From NCBI GenBank assembly GCA_026261815.1, contig JAMPIT010000379.1, positions 9,126,001 to 9,190,000 on the forward strand: a stretch of DNA of 64,000 nt. The letters run 5' to 3'. This DNA is from Monarcha castaneiventris obscurior. Taxonomy: Eukaryota > Chordata > Aves > Passeriformes > Monarchidae. The notes under the pieces are model-generated. The model saw only the letters and a program-made list of their open reading frames with translations, was not told where the DNA came from and searched no databases. Positions 13,557-23,879 of this stretch are shown here, piece after piece (position 1 is the first letter of the stretch; each line of letters starts with the position of its first letter). The translations under genes and the position numbers were made by a program.

Positions 13557-13711
13557 TCTATAAGTATATTGTTTCTGAACATATTGGGGAATGCTGGGGA
13601 GCAGAGACTTTTGCAAATGTTTATACCACTCTCTATGGCAAAAGAGGGGACACAGGTGCAAGGAAACTTCATACATCTTTAACGAAAGGAAGAAAATTTC
13701 AAAGAAATAAG
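13557..13711 (+). CDS. PLAT domain first-half exon
   Basis: The exon follows an acceptor ending tctgtatag, starts with 2 nt (tc) that complete the codon left by 11647, and ends on a codon boundary before gtaaag. The translation includes YKYIVSEHIGECWGAETFAN, then VYTTLYGKRGDTGARKLH and ends GRKFQRNK. The 'xxANVYTTLYGxxGDTGxRKL' pattern is the first half of a PLAT domain as found in LOXHD1 repeats. No lesion is seen. Confidence 0.85.
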
Positions 13712-15634
13712 GTAAAGGCACAATAATGCAGTCTTACATGTACAGGGGTTAGCACTGCATTGTCACTTAATGCCTGCTCAGAAGGCATCTGGCTAGATAG
13801 ACAAGAATTTGGAAACATTCACAGAACTTATCTTCCAGATATTCACAGTAGACCAATGCCAGTGTTACTTATTCCTGCGCAAGAACACACCCACGTGGCA
13901 GCAAAGGCTCCACAGGACCAGTACAAAGCAGATTAGTGAGCAGAACCTCTGTGATCATGCTTCTGACTTCTTCTGTTCCAAATTTAGGACAGAACAGGTA
14001 GTAAAGAATTAAAAACATCAGTGATTCAAAATAAGTTGCAGAAATTTCTGTGAGACTTTTGCAGTCTGTGGTGTTTCTGAAACCACAGTCCCACATGAAA
14101 CACCAACTCGGTACCAGTAAGTTTAGACAAGAAACAAAAATTCCACTCAGAAAAAGAATGCATATAAACCCAGTGTTTCTAGACAACCACTATAAATAAA
14201 GTTCTTCTCTTGTGAGTTAGGCTTTCACTCACTGCACAAGGAAGTTTGAAAAAACTCACTGCCAAAGTGTACATTGTCAAGGAGAGGCTTAGATTTCCAG
14301 GAAATAATTTTATTAGACAATTACCACAGCACTTGTTAGGGTAAAAGTAGAATCAATAATGAACTGAGAGAATTTCTAAATTTCACTCTGTGTATTTCTC
14401 AGAAATATGCTTATATACAGGAGACAACACTCTATTGTAATTATTTTAATTTGTGTTCATACATGGATTTATTTCCTAAAATATCTTAATTAACAAAGTT
14501 AATGATTTCTGCTCACAGTCTGAGTTTTGACTATGATTAAAAAAAATGATTTTTTTGTCATATGAAATTACTTTCAATAATAGCAGAAATTCTACTTCTC
14601 TAATATTTTTTATTTAAAAATTAATAGGGACAACACATAGGACTTTGGCAGCCACTGTATTTTTTAGGGATCAGTTTGCTAATATCTTGTTTTTTTAATC
14701 ATTTTGACATTCAGTTTAGTAAGTTCTTGCTACTGAATTGTTTTATTCTAATTATGGTTATTATTTTATATTATATTATTATTATGTAATTTTAATCCTA
14801 GACATTGCTTTTCAAACTCCAGTTATTCATAACTTTCTAACCTTTACCAGTTACCATGAGGTCCATCTGGCCCCCAGCAGGGCCTTACACAGAACATCTG
14901 GATTTCTTACAAAACAAGCAAAAAATTTAGTGGGGCATATAACTTCTTTCTCTGCATTTCACTTTTTTCCTTATCTTTCTTTTCTGTCCCTATACTCATC
15001 ATCTGCTGTTTGTGTTTACTTCTCTCGTCTTTCTCTGCCTTCTCCATTCTGCTTCTCTTCCCATCTCTCATCTTTTACTCTTCACTTTCATTTTAACTTC
15101 CTCCTTTACTCTTTTCTCTGTTTGCTGTTTCAACAATTTCATTCTGTAAGGAAAGCAAAAAGTCAGGTTTTATGACTACTGAAGAAGAATTTAGAAGTTA
15201 TCTTGGAGTGAACACACTCATTTGGATTTCTAACTTTTCTTTAGAACTATTAATGTATATCTAGATTTGTATGATAAATGATAGAAACTAGATATCTGAG
15301 AGATAGAAATTTGATTAGAACCAAAATCTTGTCAAAACTGTGTGACTGTCAGAAGGTTGGAGTATATAGATTGTAATGTAATAGGAAGTGATTGATGCAG
15401 TGATCCCTATTGTCCAAAGATCAAATGAAATTACAATGTATCATTAATGATGAATATAGGATTAAATGTTAGGTATAATCAGTGTGTGCTTTCTTAGATT
15501 CAGCACAGAGATGCTATGTTAAATTTTACGAAGAAACAGACACAAATTTTAAAGTCTCAGATTAATCCAGGGGTATATTTTCCCTGAAGTTCAAGTCAAA
15601 ATTCTGTTTTATTAAGTATTTCCCCTTCTTGCAG
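13712..15634. other. Intron
   Basis: Intron between the two halves of one PLAT domain. A pyrimidine-rich open frame around 14900-15170 is low-complexity (TTC/CTC-rich) and is not a gene. No repeat family is recognised. Confidence 0.5.
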
Positions 15635-15844
15635 GTGAATTCATTTTTGGTGGAGGCTGTTTTTCTGAGTCACTTGTAAAAAGTGGTCATAGGACATGAT
15701 GGAGAAGGCTACGGGGCAGGGACGTACCTCAAGATGGTAACAGTCAAGGAATCACAAGATTCAGACAAAGAATGGGTCTTTCCATTGTGGAACTGGCTTG
15801 ATACTCATCTCGGCTTATGTGAGACTGTGAGATTGTAACAGTTG
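15635..15844 (+). pseudogene. PLAT second-half exon with two in-frame stops
   Basis: The acceptor ccccttcttgcag precedes an exon in phase with 13557-13711, and the donor is gtaagt. The frame gives VNSFLVEAVFLSHL, then TAA at 15677-15679 at the place where PLAT repeats have a Tyr/Lys before K-V-x-I-G. It continues KVVIGHDGEGYGAGTYLK and EWVFPLWNWLD, and meets a second TAA at 15836-15838. The exon is 210 bp, so it ends in phase 0 instead of the usual 1-nt overhang, suggesting a small indel near its end. Splice sites look good; the coding sequence does not. Confidence 0.85.
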
Positions 15845-16831
15845 GTAAGTTCTGCAAAACTGACCTGCCCATTTATTTTATTTTTATGTATATATATATT
15901 TGACTACAGCTCTTTCAAGTCTCTATAGTATCTTTCTTTTATTGAAAATGTGAATTTTCAGTTTGATCTTAGTGTTTAGCATACCTAAACCTGGATGTAT
16001 GTGGCAAAAGAACACTTACAGCTGGACGTTTACTCATTTAGAAGTGGTGAAAGATTTCTTCCTTCAATCCTGTGAAAACAATTCAATGCAAAGGAAATGA
16101 ACTACAGAACTTTTTCCAGAGGGAGTAAGACATACAGTGTCCTTGATTCAGTTGTGTGGTTTTTGTGAGTTGTAGAAAGTACATTTTTCTGAGCTGTTCC
16201 TCTTTGTGAAATCATTTTCACTTTGCCTAGAATGGTTAAAACAGAATTAAAATGAAGAATTACAGTAATTAATGAAGAAAAAGAGAAGAAGGTAGTAATA
16301 TTGATCTTCTGAGGATCTGGCAAATAATTTTTTGCGTTTATTATAGGTTATCTGTCAGTCTCACACTACTGCAGCTCCTATTATATTGCTAGGTAACATC
16401 TAGTTACCAGCAAAGTTCATTAGAATGGTTCATTTTGCATTAGGTGCCCACATGCTACATATGGCTACATGCTCTTAAATGATAATTTTGCCTTAGTAAC
16501 ACTGATTGCTTTTTTAAGAACAATTACTTAGACCTCTAAAAGGTGACTGAACATTCTCTTAGCAATTACTTCCAAACATGACAAGGAATATACACTGGCA
16601 TCAAAAAATGCCTTTGAAACTAAATTTTAAACACAGAAAGAACATTAAGTTTCTAAATTCTTCGCAAAAAAAAATCTAATAAAGATATTGATGTGTTATT
16701 CTTAGTGAGCAGTTGCTATAGATACAACATAACCTGCAAAAAGAGCTTTGTTTGTGTACTGAAAAGGTCCTGCTAGATTATGCCATTCTCTCAAGCTGTC
16801 ATCTTTCCTTTCTCTTTGGTAATTTTTAAAG

Positions 16832-17041
16832 GTAGAAGGTCGACTCTTCATTCTAAATTGTCTGAAACCAACACTAAGTCATCAGGTCTCTGGATAATGG
16901 ATATCACTGGATCTGACTTGAGTGGTGAAGAGGATCCAATAAGCCTGAGTCATAAAAAGTTGCCACTTCAAGTCAGAGGAAAAGCAATTCAGATCAAAGT
17001 GCTTCAACCTTTCTCTATTGCAAGAAAAGCCTACGAATCAT
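16832..17041 (+). CDS. Probable PLAT first-half exon, diverged
   Basis: After the acceptor tttttaaag the sequence starts with 2 nt of a split codon, as first-half exons do, and stays open to 17052. The translation has a Ser/Thr-rich linker, then GLWIMDITGSDLSGEEDPIS and RGKAIQIKV. The 'W-x-x-x-x-T-G-x-D-x-S-G-E' start is like other linker-plus-PLAT exons here (37421, 54340). The middle is irregular, with a stretch that does not fit the family, and the donor is not clear. The end given is approximate. It would pair with 26813, placing the provirus between the two halves of one domain. Confidence 0.5.
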
Positions 17042-17486
17042 GTAACCAATAATCCACTTAATTCTGAGATAAATTGTTTCTTTAAACTAAACTACCAAAT
17101 TGATTTTTAAGTCCTCTGTGTAGTTTGGCACAGATCATCATTTTTGTTTGTAGGTAGCAACACATGAACAGTGGTTTTTGAATGAGCAAATTCTCCCAGT
17201 GTCTCATACTGAGAATGTTTAAGTGAGCGAATTGGTCCCTGGGTGCATATCACAGTGTATGCCACGCGGCAGGTACTGATTTACAGCCTTTGTTGATCTC
17301 ACAAAAATCAGCAATTTGTAAGCATACAATATGCCACAGGATACTGTAGAGCTTTTGGGTCTGATGATAGAGAAGGAAGAATCATAAATGAGATGAAATG
17401 TACAGAAGGTTAATTTTTCTCTTTTCTCTCCCATGTGATGTATTCATCCCTGCCACCAGTTTCTCTGAACTGCTTTTTCTTGTATG

Positions 17487-17492
17487 GTTCCT
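17487..17492. repeat. Proviral target-site duplication, left copy (gttcct)
   Basis: Six bases directly before the 5' LTR, identical to those directly after the 3' LTR. Six-bp duplications are usual for alpha- and betaretroviruses. Confidence 0.9.
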
Positions 17493-18045
17493 TGTGGAGG
17501 GGCAGGTCCCCAGGTGGCGGCTGCCACTCACTCCGACACCGCCTCCGACTCCGCCTCTGGGGACGGAGACTCCTCCTGGGAGGAGGACTCCATGGGCGGG
17601 ACCACCGTCTAAACCCAGCCCAGTTTCCAGAACATTCCCCAGGGTGCGTCAAGTGATTGGTCCCCGGTTGATTGATCTGTGTGTACCACCCCCTTGGAAA
17701 ATTTTGATTTGCCCTCGGACCCTGTACCCTCCTACCCTCTGATGCTTCATTGGTTATCTATCCGGCACCCCTCCCCTTTTCGCCCTCCTTAAAAGGGCGT
17801 GCACCCCTTGCGTCCTCGGAGTTCTCCCTCGGAAACCCTTCAGTAAAGGAGCTCGGGGAAGACCCCCTCTCGCCACCTTTTGCCTCCTCGCCTCTTTTGT
17901 GCGCCTTGCTTCTCCTCTCTTGGAGCCGACCTGCCTCTGCGGGAACCAGCCCCGCCTACCCTGAAGCACCGAAGCCTGGTGAGGCGTCCAGGGTTCTCAA
18001 GGCCGGCGTCCTTTGCTGAGGACAGCTAGGACAGCCAGGCAACAA
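17493..18045 (+). repeat. 5' LTR
   Basis: The LTR begins TGTGG and ends in AA where the 3' LTR has CA (an A at 18044 against C at 25823). A TATA-like ttaaaagg lies at 17789-17796 and an AGTAAA polyadenylation signal at 17842-17847. Differences from the 3' LTR are a short cluster around 17511-17517 (including a 1-bp length change), G/A at 17541, G/A at 17598, C/T at 17806 and the terminal A/C. The first ~120 bp correspond to the env tail coding part of U3. Confidence 0.95.
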
Positions 18046-18046
18046 G

Positions 18047-18066
18047 TGGCGCACCGAACACGGACT
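18047..18066 (+). other. Primer binding site, Lys-type
   Basis: One base (g) after the LTR comes tggcgcaccgaacacgga. This is closest to the PBS for tRNA-Lys(UUU), with one extra base and one change. The match is by memory; another tRNA of the host could fit better. Confidence 0.7.
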
Positions 18067-18290
18067 TGACTTTTAACAGCAAATCCTGTTCGCCTGCCAT
18101 CGCGCGGTGCGGTCGCTTCCCCGAGTGAAGCACACTCTGTTTTAAGAGTGGTGCTCCCGGGGTGGATCTCCAGGAACTGTACCAGGACGGTCTGCGTACC
18201 CCATTCCTGTGTCAGAACCTGAGGATCCTTTTCCAGAGGAGGACCCAGCGTCTGTTTTCAGTTTACCTCCCCAGGAAGACCCAGGAAAGG

Positions 18291-18344
18291 GTAAGAAAAA
18301 TTTTGGTAATCCCTCCCTCGTTATTCCTCAGTTTCTCCTTTTCA
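18291..18344 (+). promoter_or_regulatory. Leader splice donor and possible mini-intron
   Basis: A strong donor (aaagg|gtaaga at 18290/18291) lies in the leader upstream of gag, the usual place for the donor of env mRNA. A pyrimidine-rich acceptor (ctccttttcag, ending 18344) lies only 54 nt downstream. The gag frame is open upstream from about 18209 across this region, but the first good ATG is at 18371. Confidence 0.5.
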
Positions 18345-18370
18345 GACGCTGTGGGTGGGTGCTCTCCAGC

Positions 18371-20299
18371 ATGGGTAACCGCATGTCTGGTGAGCAGCGA
18401 GAGTTTTATCTCCAAGTTAGAGATTCCCTTTTTAATAATAAGTTAAAGTTTTCAAAAAGCCTCCTTAAACGTTTTGTTGCTTGGATCTTTAAAGAGTTTC
18501 CTCACACCAATCGGTGTGACGCATTTTCTTTTGATTTTTGGGACAAAATTCAAAGGAGGATGGTTTTTTTACAGGGTTGTGGGGACGGGTCAGTAGAGCG
18601 CTTCTTCGCGCTCCTGACCCTGATCCAAAGCACTGTAAAAAGACCAAAAAACAAAGTTAAGACCCCAGTTCACCCTTCCCCTTTAACCGTTCCCCGTCTC
18701 TCCCATTCCCCAAGCCTTGATAGAAGAGGCGCGGCGAGAGTAAAAAGCCAAAGTGCTCAGGGTTGCCACCTGCTCCCTGACTCTCCCGGCGCTTCTCCTT
18801 ACCCAGCTCGGAAAGGGACCGGCCAACCCTCTCCGAGCACCCCTAAAAAATCTTCCCTTAAACCCGCTTCCCCAGTTTCTACTCCCAAAGTTAATTCCCC
18901 TAAAAATAAAAAGAGAGTTTCCCTGTGTGCTCCTTCCCCAGTTGAATCCCCAGTTAATCCCTCAACCCTTGGTTTTTCAAATGGAGAGGGGAGCCTGTCC
19001 CAGCCACAAAATGGCTGCGGCAAGAGTTCTCCCTCACAGCCCCTTTCTCCTCCCCATCATCCCTCTTTTCCCGCCTTTCCCAACCCCCATTTTCCCGCCA
19101 CAAATCCGTTCCACCCCTATGATGTCAACCCTGACCCTCCTTCCTATTACCCTAACCCCTCCCCTTGGGCGGCGACTGGCGCGGTAGGCGGTTCCCCTTT
19201 TCCACGCCCCGAAAATCCCTTCCTAGTTCCCAGTCCCTCCCCTTTCCCACGCCACACCCCTTCCGCCCCTGACCCCTCCCTCGAGGCCGGTTCTTCCGGT
19301 TCCCACGGTCCCCCTTCCGGTTCCCACGCCGGAAGGGACGCCATCTTGGACCAGGATCCGGAAGACCTCGAAATTCCCTTTGCGGCTCCGGTGCAGTACA
19401 GCCGAACGGGCTTGAATCCCACATGGGAACCCTTTGGGTACGAAAACATCCGGGATCTTTGTAGAACTGAAAAGGAGATGGGGCGGGAGCATAAATATTT
19501 TAAAGCTTTGCTGCACGGGACCTTTACCGGCAGCACTCTAGTTCCCCATGACGTTAAAACCGTCATGGCATGCCTCCTCTCTCCCATAGAATACCGAGTG
19601 TGGGAAAGAAAGTGGAAGCATGCGGTACGGGAACTAATCCCGACCCTATCCCGGATGAATGGTACCCAAGAGTACCCCTTTGATTTACTCGTGGGAGAGG
19701 GGGATTACGCGAAACCCCAGGTTCAAGCGCAGCGGCTTCCCGCTGACGTTCTGGTTGCGGTGTCCGGAGCTGCCGAGAGAATTTTTCTCGGTATGCCCTC
19801 TATCTCCGTGCCCCTGGTCTCTTATTCTAACATTTATCAAGGGCCCTATGAGCCTTTCGGCGCTTTCGCCGATAAATTACGAGCCTCCATTGAGAAACAG
19901 GTCCCTGACCCTAAGATCCGGGAGGGCCTGCTTGAGGAGCTCGTCAAAACCAGGGCCAACCAGGTGTGCAAGGAGATCATCTTTGCCCTTCCCCATGACC
20001 CACCGCCTACTGTCGACCAAATGGCCGAAGCTTGCGCACGCCTTATGCCACTCAAACAGGCTGTGCCACGTACCACCAATGAAAATGAAATCACAGTGTC
20101 CGCACTGGATATGCGGGAGGTCACCTGTCACCGCTGTGGCCGCAGAGGATACTTTGCTAAGCAGTGCCGCGCTGCTCATCCCCTACCCTCCAACTCCACC
20201 CCTCATTATCCTAACCCCAGAAACAATCCTGTGGCGTCCCATCCCCCTGATCCTACCCCTACTGCCCCTACCCCTACCCAACAGGCCCAGGGAAACTAG
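18371..20299 (+). CDS. gag: Gag polyprotein (endogenous retrovirus)
   Basis: The frame is 642 codons and open from ATG to TAG. The start was chosen because MGNRMS gives a Gly-2 N-myristoylation signal (MGxxxS), expected of a matrix protein. A matrix-like helical N-terminus of ~100 residues is followed by a long Pro/Ser-rich region containing a PPSY late-domain motif at 19136-19147. The capsid begins roughly after residue 330, and the major homology region starts with QGPYEPFGAF at 19838. The nucleocapsid has a single zinc knuckle (20126-20167) in which the His is replaced by Tyr (TAC at 20150). A PTAP late motif lies at 20258-20269. Gag would assemble particles at the membrane; RNA packaging may be impaired by the altered knuckle. 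Confidence 0.93.
   Translation: MGNRMSGEQREFYLQVRDSLFNNKLKFSKSLLKRFVAWIFKEFPHTNRCDAFSFDFWDKIQRRMVFLQGCGDGSVERFFALLTLIQSTVKRPKNKVKTPVHPSPLTVPRLSHSPSLDRRGAARVKSQSAQGCHLLPDSPGASPYPARKGTGQPSPSTPKKSSLKPASPVSTPKVNSPKNKKRVSLCAPSPVESPVNPSTLGFSNGEGSLSQPQNGCGKSSPSQPLSPPHHPSFPAFPNPHFPATNPFHPYDVNPDPPSYYPNPSPWAATGAVGGSPFPRPENPFLVPSPSPFPRHTPSAPDPSLEAGSSGSHGPPSGSHAGRDAILDQDPEDLEIPFAAPVQYSRTGLNPTWEPFGYENIRDLCRTEKEMGREHKYFKALLHGTFTGSTLVPHDVKTVMACLLSPIEYRVWERKWKHAVRELIPTLSRMNGTQEYPFDLLVGEGDYAKPQVQAQRLPADVLVAVSGAAERIFLGMPSISVPLVSYSNIYQGPYEPFGAFADKLRASIEKQVPDPKIREGLLEELVKTRANQVCKEIIFALPHDPPPTVDQMAEACARLMPLKQAVPRTTNENEITVSALDMREVTCHRCGRRGYFAKQCRAAHPLPSNSTPHYPNPRNNPVASHPPDPTPTAPTPTQQAQGN
20290..20296 (+). promoter_or_regulatory. 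gag-pro -1 slippery heptamer GGGAAAC
   Basis: In the gag frame the bases read G GGA AAC, followed at once by the TAG stop. X XXY YYZ is the canonical retroviral -1 frameshift site, and this heptamer is used at gag-pro in betaretroviruses. A downstream pseudoknot was not worked out. Confidence 0.85.
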
Positions 20300-21001
20300 A
20301 GTTGCGGCGTCTGGAGGCGGAACAGCGTCGCAACCACCCTGTGGCTTCCGCCGGAAACGTCTTCATACATGCTTTTCCAACTAAAGACTTTCACTTTACC
20401 GGACATTGTTCTTCTCACGTTACAGACCTCAGCAGTGAGTGTTTTTGCCCTCGTCCTGCCAGACGCGACCCGAGGACCCAAGGAACTGGAGATCGTTCCT
20501 GCCTTTGTGAGAATTGAGGCTGATGGTACCTTCCCATTGAAGTTGGCGTGTGCTAACCTGCCGTTTTATCTCTCTCGTGACCAGGTCGTAGCCAGAGTCA
20601 AGCTGTATCCTGTCCAGGAACTTCTAACGGACTACCCTTTTGTTGCCTGGGCTGAAGAGATCGGCAAGGACAGGCCAATCATTACCTGCAAGCTATCCCA
20701 CCAAGGCTCCGACATCGATGCCCTTGGTATGCTAGACACTGGAGCGGACGTCACGGTCATCTCTTCCACCCAGTGGCTGTCGGCGTGGGACAAGCAACCA
20801 GTGGTAGGTGCCATCCGTGGCGTTGGAGGATACACTCCGGCGGAGAGGAGCACTAATTTAGTGCAAGTAGAGGGACCTGACGGACGTATTGCCACCATAC
20901 GTCCCTTTATAATCAAGTCAGGTTTCAACCTTTGGGGCAGAGACGTCATGTCTCAATGGGGCACCCGGATCGAATTGGCACCAACGGTCCAGGATTTTTA
21001 A
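20296..21001 (+). pseudogene. pro: pro region: protease, with internal frame change
   Basis: The -1 frame entered at the gag heptamer stays open only to a TGA at 20515-20517. The retroviral aspartic protease lies in the other register (that of gag), open from just after the gag TAG to TAA at 20999-21001. Its active site LDTGADVTVIS starts at 20732, the flap GVGG is near 20822 and the GRD motif near 20937. All three are intact. An indel somewhere in about 20330-20517 probably moved the protease out of the frameshift register; alternatively it is reached by read-through of TAG. The part between gag and the protease core is where betaretroviruses keep a dUTPase, but I see no clear dUTPase motifs. 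Confidence 0.75.
20992..20998 (+). promoter_or_regulatory. pro-pol -1 slippery heptamer GGATTTT
   Basis: In the protease frame the codons are cag gat ttt taa, giving G GAT TTT right before the stop. It is one base different from the MMTV pro-pol site GGATTTA. The -1 frame leads directly into reverse transcriptase. Confidence 0.8.
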
Positions 21002-23626
21002 TTGGGGCCACTGAGGAGCGCCAGACCCTACCTCTCAAGTGGACCACCAATTCTCCGGTGTGGGTTGACCAGTGGCCCCTCCACCGTGAAAAACTGATGG
21101 CGCTCAATAAGCTCGTGAATGAGCAACTGGAGAAGGGTCACATCGTCCCTTCTACCAGCCCTTGGAACTCTCCGGTCTTCGTTATTCGAAAACCGGGGGG
21201 GGACAAATGGAGGCTCCTTCACGATCTTAGAAAAATTAATGCCCACATTGAAGACATGGGGTCCCTGCAGCCAGGGTTGCCTTCCCCCTCTATGCTCCCC
21301 CGGAACTGGAAAATGTGCGGTTATTGACATCAAGGACTGCTTTTTCCAGATCCCCCTGCACCCGGATGACGCCCCCAGGTTTGCTTTTTCCGTGCCATCC
21401 ATCAACAGGCACGAGCCCATGCGCCGCTTCCATTGGCGGGTGCTCCCTCAGGGGATGAAGAACTCCCCCACCATCTGCCAGTGGTATGTCGCGCGTATCC
21501 TCTCCCCTGTCCGGAAGCTTGCGGCTAATGCCATCATCGTCCACTACATGGACGATGTATTGGTCTGTGCTCCGACTCAAGATTATTTAGACTGGGCGCT
21601 TTCCAAAGTCGTGGGGGCCTTGGAAAGTAGCGGGTTTGAAATCCAGTCATCAAAAGTCCAAAAGACTAGCCCGTGGAACTACCTGGGCATGAAGATACAA
21701 GAACAGACTGTCACACCCCAGCAAATTAAAATCCTGGACAACCCCAAAACACTGCACGAGGTGCAGCAATTATGTGGCTCTCTAAATTGGATTTGGCCTT
21801 ACTTGGGGGTGACGTCTGAAGATCTGGCCCCTATTTTTAACCTCCTTAGGGGAGACACCGACCTGAACTCACCGAGGACCATGACCCAGGATGCTCGCGA
21901 CGCACTCAATCGTGTCCAGAAGGCGCTGTCGACGAAACAGTGTCACCGATTTGACCCCAAATTGCCCTTTCAATTGGCTATCAAAGGTAAAATGCCTCAC
22001 CTGCACGGGCTCATCCATCAGTGGGATGAGAGTCAGAAGGATCCGCTCCTCATCATCGAGTGGGTCTTTCTCTCTAACCATCCCACCAAAAAACTCACCA
22101 CACCACAGGAACGAATGGCGCAGGTGATTAGAAAGGCAAGGTCCCGTCTAGCCACCCTAGCAGAATGTGACTTTTCGTGCATCTACATGCCAATTACAAT
22201 TGACTCAATGGAGTTTGTCCTTCAAAACAATGCGGAGCTCCAATTCGCACTGGACTCCTACTCCGGTCAGCTCTCAATCCATTACCCAAAACATAAAATT
22301 TTCAGCCTGGATCTGAAAATTGTTCAGAATCCAGTGCAGAGCCGTGAGCCTCTCAAGGCCCTAACACTTTTTACAGACGGCTCAGGCGCATCAGGAAAAT
22401 CGGTTATCACATGGCGAAACCCTTCCACGCAGGAGTGGGAATCTGACGTGGAAGTTGTTAAAGGATCGCCTCAGGTAGCCGAGCTTGCAGCCGTTGTTAG
22501 AGCCTTTGACAGGTTCAAAGAGCCCTTCAATTTAGTGACCGATTCGGCATATGTGGCAGGAGTAGTGTCCAGGGCGGAAAGCGCTTGGCTGGGAGAATCC
22601 CGCAACCCCAAAATTCATCTTTTGCTCTCGAGATTGTTAGATTTAATTTCCCACCGAGAGCAACCATTTTACGTGATGCACGTCAGGTCCCATACCGACC
22701 TTCCAGGCATTATTGCGGAAGGGAATAGGAGAGCGGACGCCTTAGCCGCGCCAGTGCAGCTGGCCAGCTTGCCAGATGTATTCCAGCAGGCAAAGCTGAG
22801 CCATGCTCTGTTTCATCAAAACGTTCCTGCTCTGGTCCGCATGTTCGGATTAAAAAGGGACCAAGCCAGAGCAATTGTTGCCACATGTCCCAATTGTCAA
22901 CCCCTTCAGCTTCCATCCATGGGGACAGGAGTGAACCCCAGAGGGCTTGGCAGTGGAGAACTGTGGCAGATGGATGTGACCCATGTGCCTGAATTCGGCC
23001 GACTAAAATATGTGCATGTCTCGATCGACACCTTCTCTGGCGCGATGTTTGCCTCCGCGCATTCAGGTGAGAAAGCCAAGGATGTTATTTCCCATTTAAT
23101 TCAAGCTTTCTCAGTCCTTGGCGTCCCGAAGGAGATTAAAACGGACAATGGTCCGGCTTACATCTCGGACCGCCTGAGGAAATTTTTCCAGGAGTGGGGA
23201 ATATCCCATGTCACCGGGATACCACACTCTGCGACGGGTCAAGCCCTGGTGGAAAGGGCCCATCAGTCACTAAAGAGGATGCTACTTCAGCAAAAAGGGG
23301 GAGTAGAAGTAGAGTCTCCCGCAATCAGGCTAGCGAGAGCTCTTTTTACTCTAAATTTTCTGAATTGTTCTGAGAACGAGCCCGATCCCCCTGTTCTCAG
23401 ACATTTTCATAATTCTACTCGGGCAAAGCTGAAGGAGCACCCCCTTGTCCTCACGAAGGAGCCTGACTCCCTGAAAATCACCGGCCCCTACCCACTCATC
23501 ACCTGGGGTAGAGGGTACGGATGTGTTTCCACCCCAGGGGGTCCGAAATGGGTCCCAGGTAAATTCATCAAGCCTTTCCACATGAGCTCGCCTAAGTCAC
23601 CAAGGGAGCAAGACACAAACAGCTGA
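20998..23626 (+). pseudogene. pol: pol: RT, RNase H, integrase, one frame break
   Basis: RT begins in the frame reached by the pro-pol shift and runs to a TGA at 21325-21327. From about 21310 the remaining RT, RNase H and integrase continue in the +1 register to TGA at 23626. The break coincides with a run of four A at 21310-21313. The RT active site YMDD is at 21545-21556. RNase H has DGSG near 22376, the AEL glutamate near 22485 and TDSAYV near 22540. Integrase has an N-terminal zinc region ending CPNC near 22890, then Asp at 22973, Asp at 23144 and Glu at 23252 with 35 residues between the last two (D,D-35-E). Apart from the break no stop is seen, so loss is recent. Confidence 0.9.
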
Positions 23627-23773
23627 GCGGAGCAGTGGAAGAGGAGGAAGAAGAAGAAAGGAGGAGCCACAGACGAGCGGCAGAAACGGGAAGAAACCAA
23701 AGTCGAGTCCGGGGAAAGTGATTCAGAAACCGGCTCCCTTGACCTCCCTTTCCATAATCCCCCTTCTCCTTAA
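23627..23773 (+). other. Open basic/acidic segment after the pol stop
   Basis: The pol frame stays open for 48 codons after its TGA. It begins with a tract of about seven Lys/Arg (WKRRKKKKGG), continues charged, becomes Glu/Ser/Asp-rich, and ends with SLDLPFHN before TAA at 23771. It could be an integrase tail cut off by a new stop, or an exon of a small spliced protein. The purine-rich DNA (gaggaggaagaagaagaaag) may also act as a splicing enhancer or internal polypurine tract. Confidence 0.4.
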
Positions 23774-23861
23774 AAATCTTTTCGGGTGCCCCTGTCCCTT
23801 TCTCCCTCATCCCTTCTCCCCTTAAAAGTCCATTAAGTTTCGGTGCATTCACCTGTTTGTG

Positions 23862-23873
23862 TTTGCCTTTAAG
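23862..23873 (+). promoter_or_regulatory. Probable env mRNA splice acceptor
   Basis: The pyrimidine-rich tttgcctttaag lies 6 nt before the env ATG at 23880. Joined to the leader donor at 18290 it would give a standard env mRNA. It is inferred from position and sequence only. Confidence 0.5.
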
Positions 23874-23879
23874 TTCTCA

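Noticed and set aside
14738..15175. 145-codon open frame on the plus strand
   Set aside because: Its composition is a TTC/CTC-rich low-complexity tract; there is no domain, no splice phase match, and it lies inside a PLAT intron.
19147..19587. Long antisense frames opposite gag
   Set aside because: They mirror the G/C-rich, Pro-rich gag code; no recognisable protein and no promoter on the minus strand.
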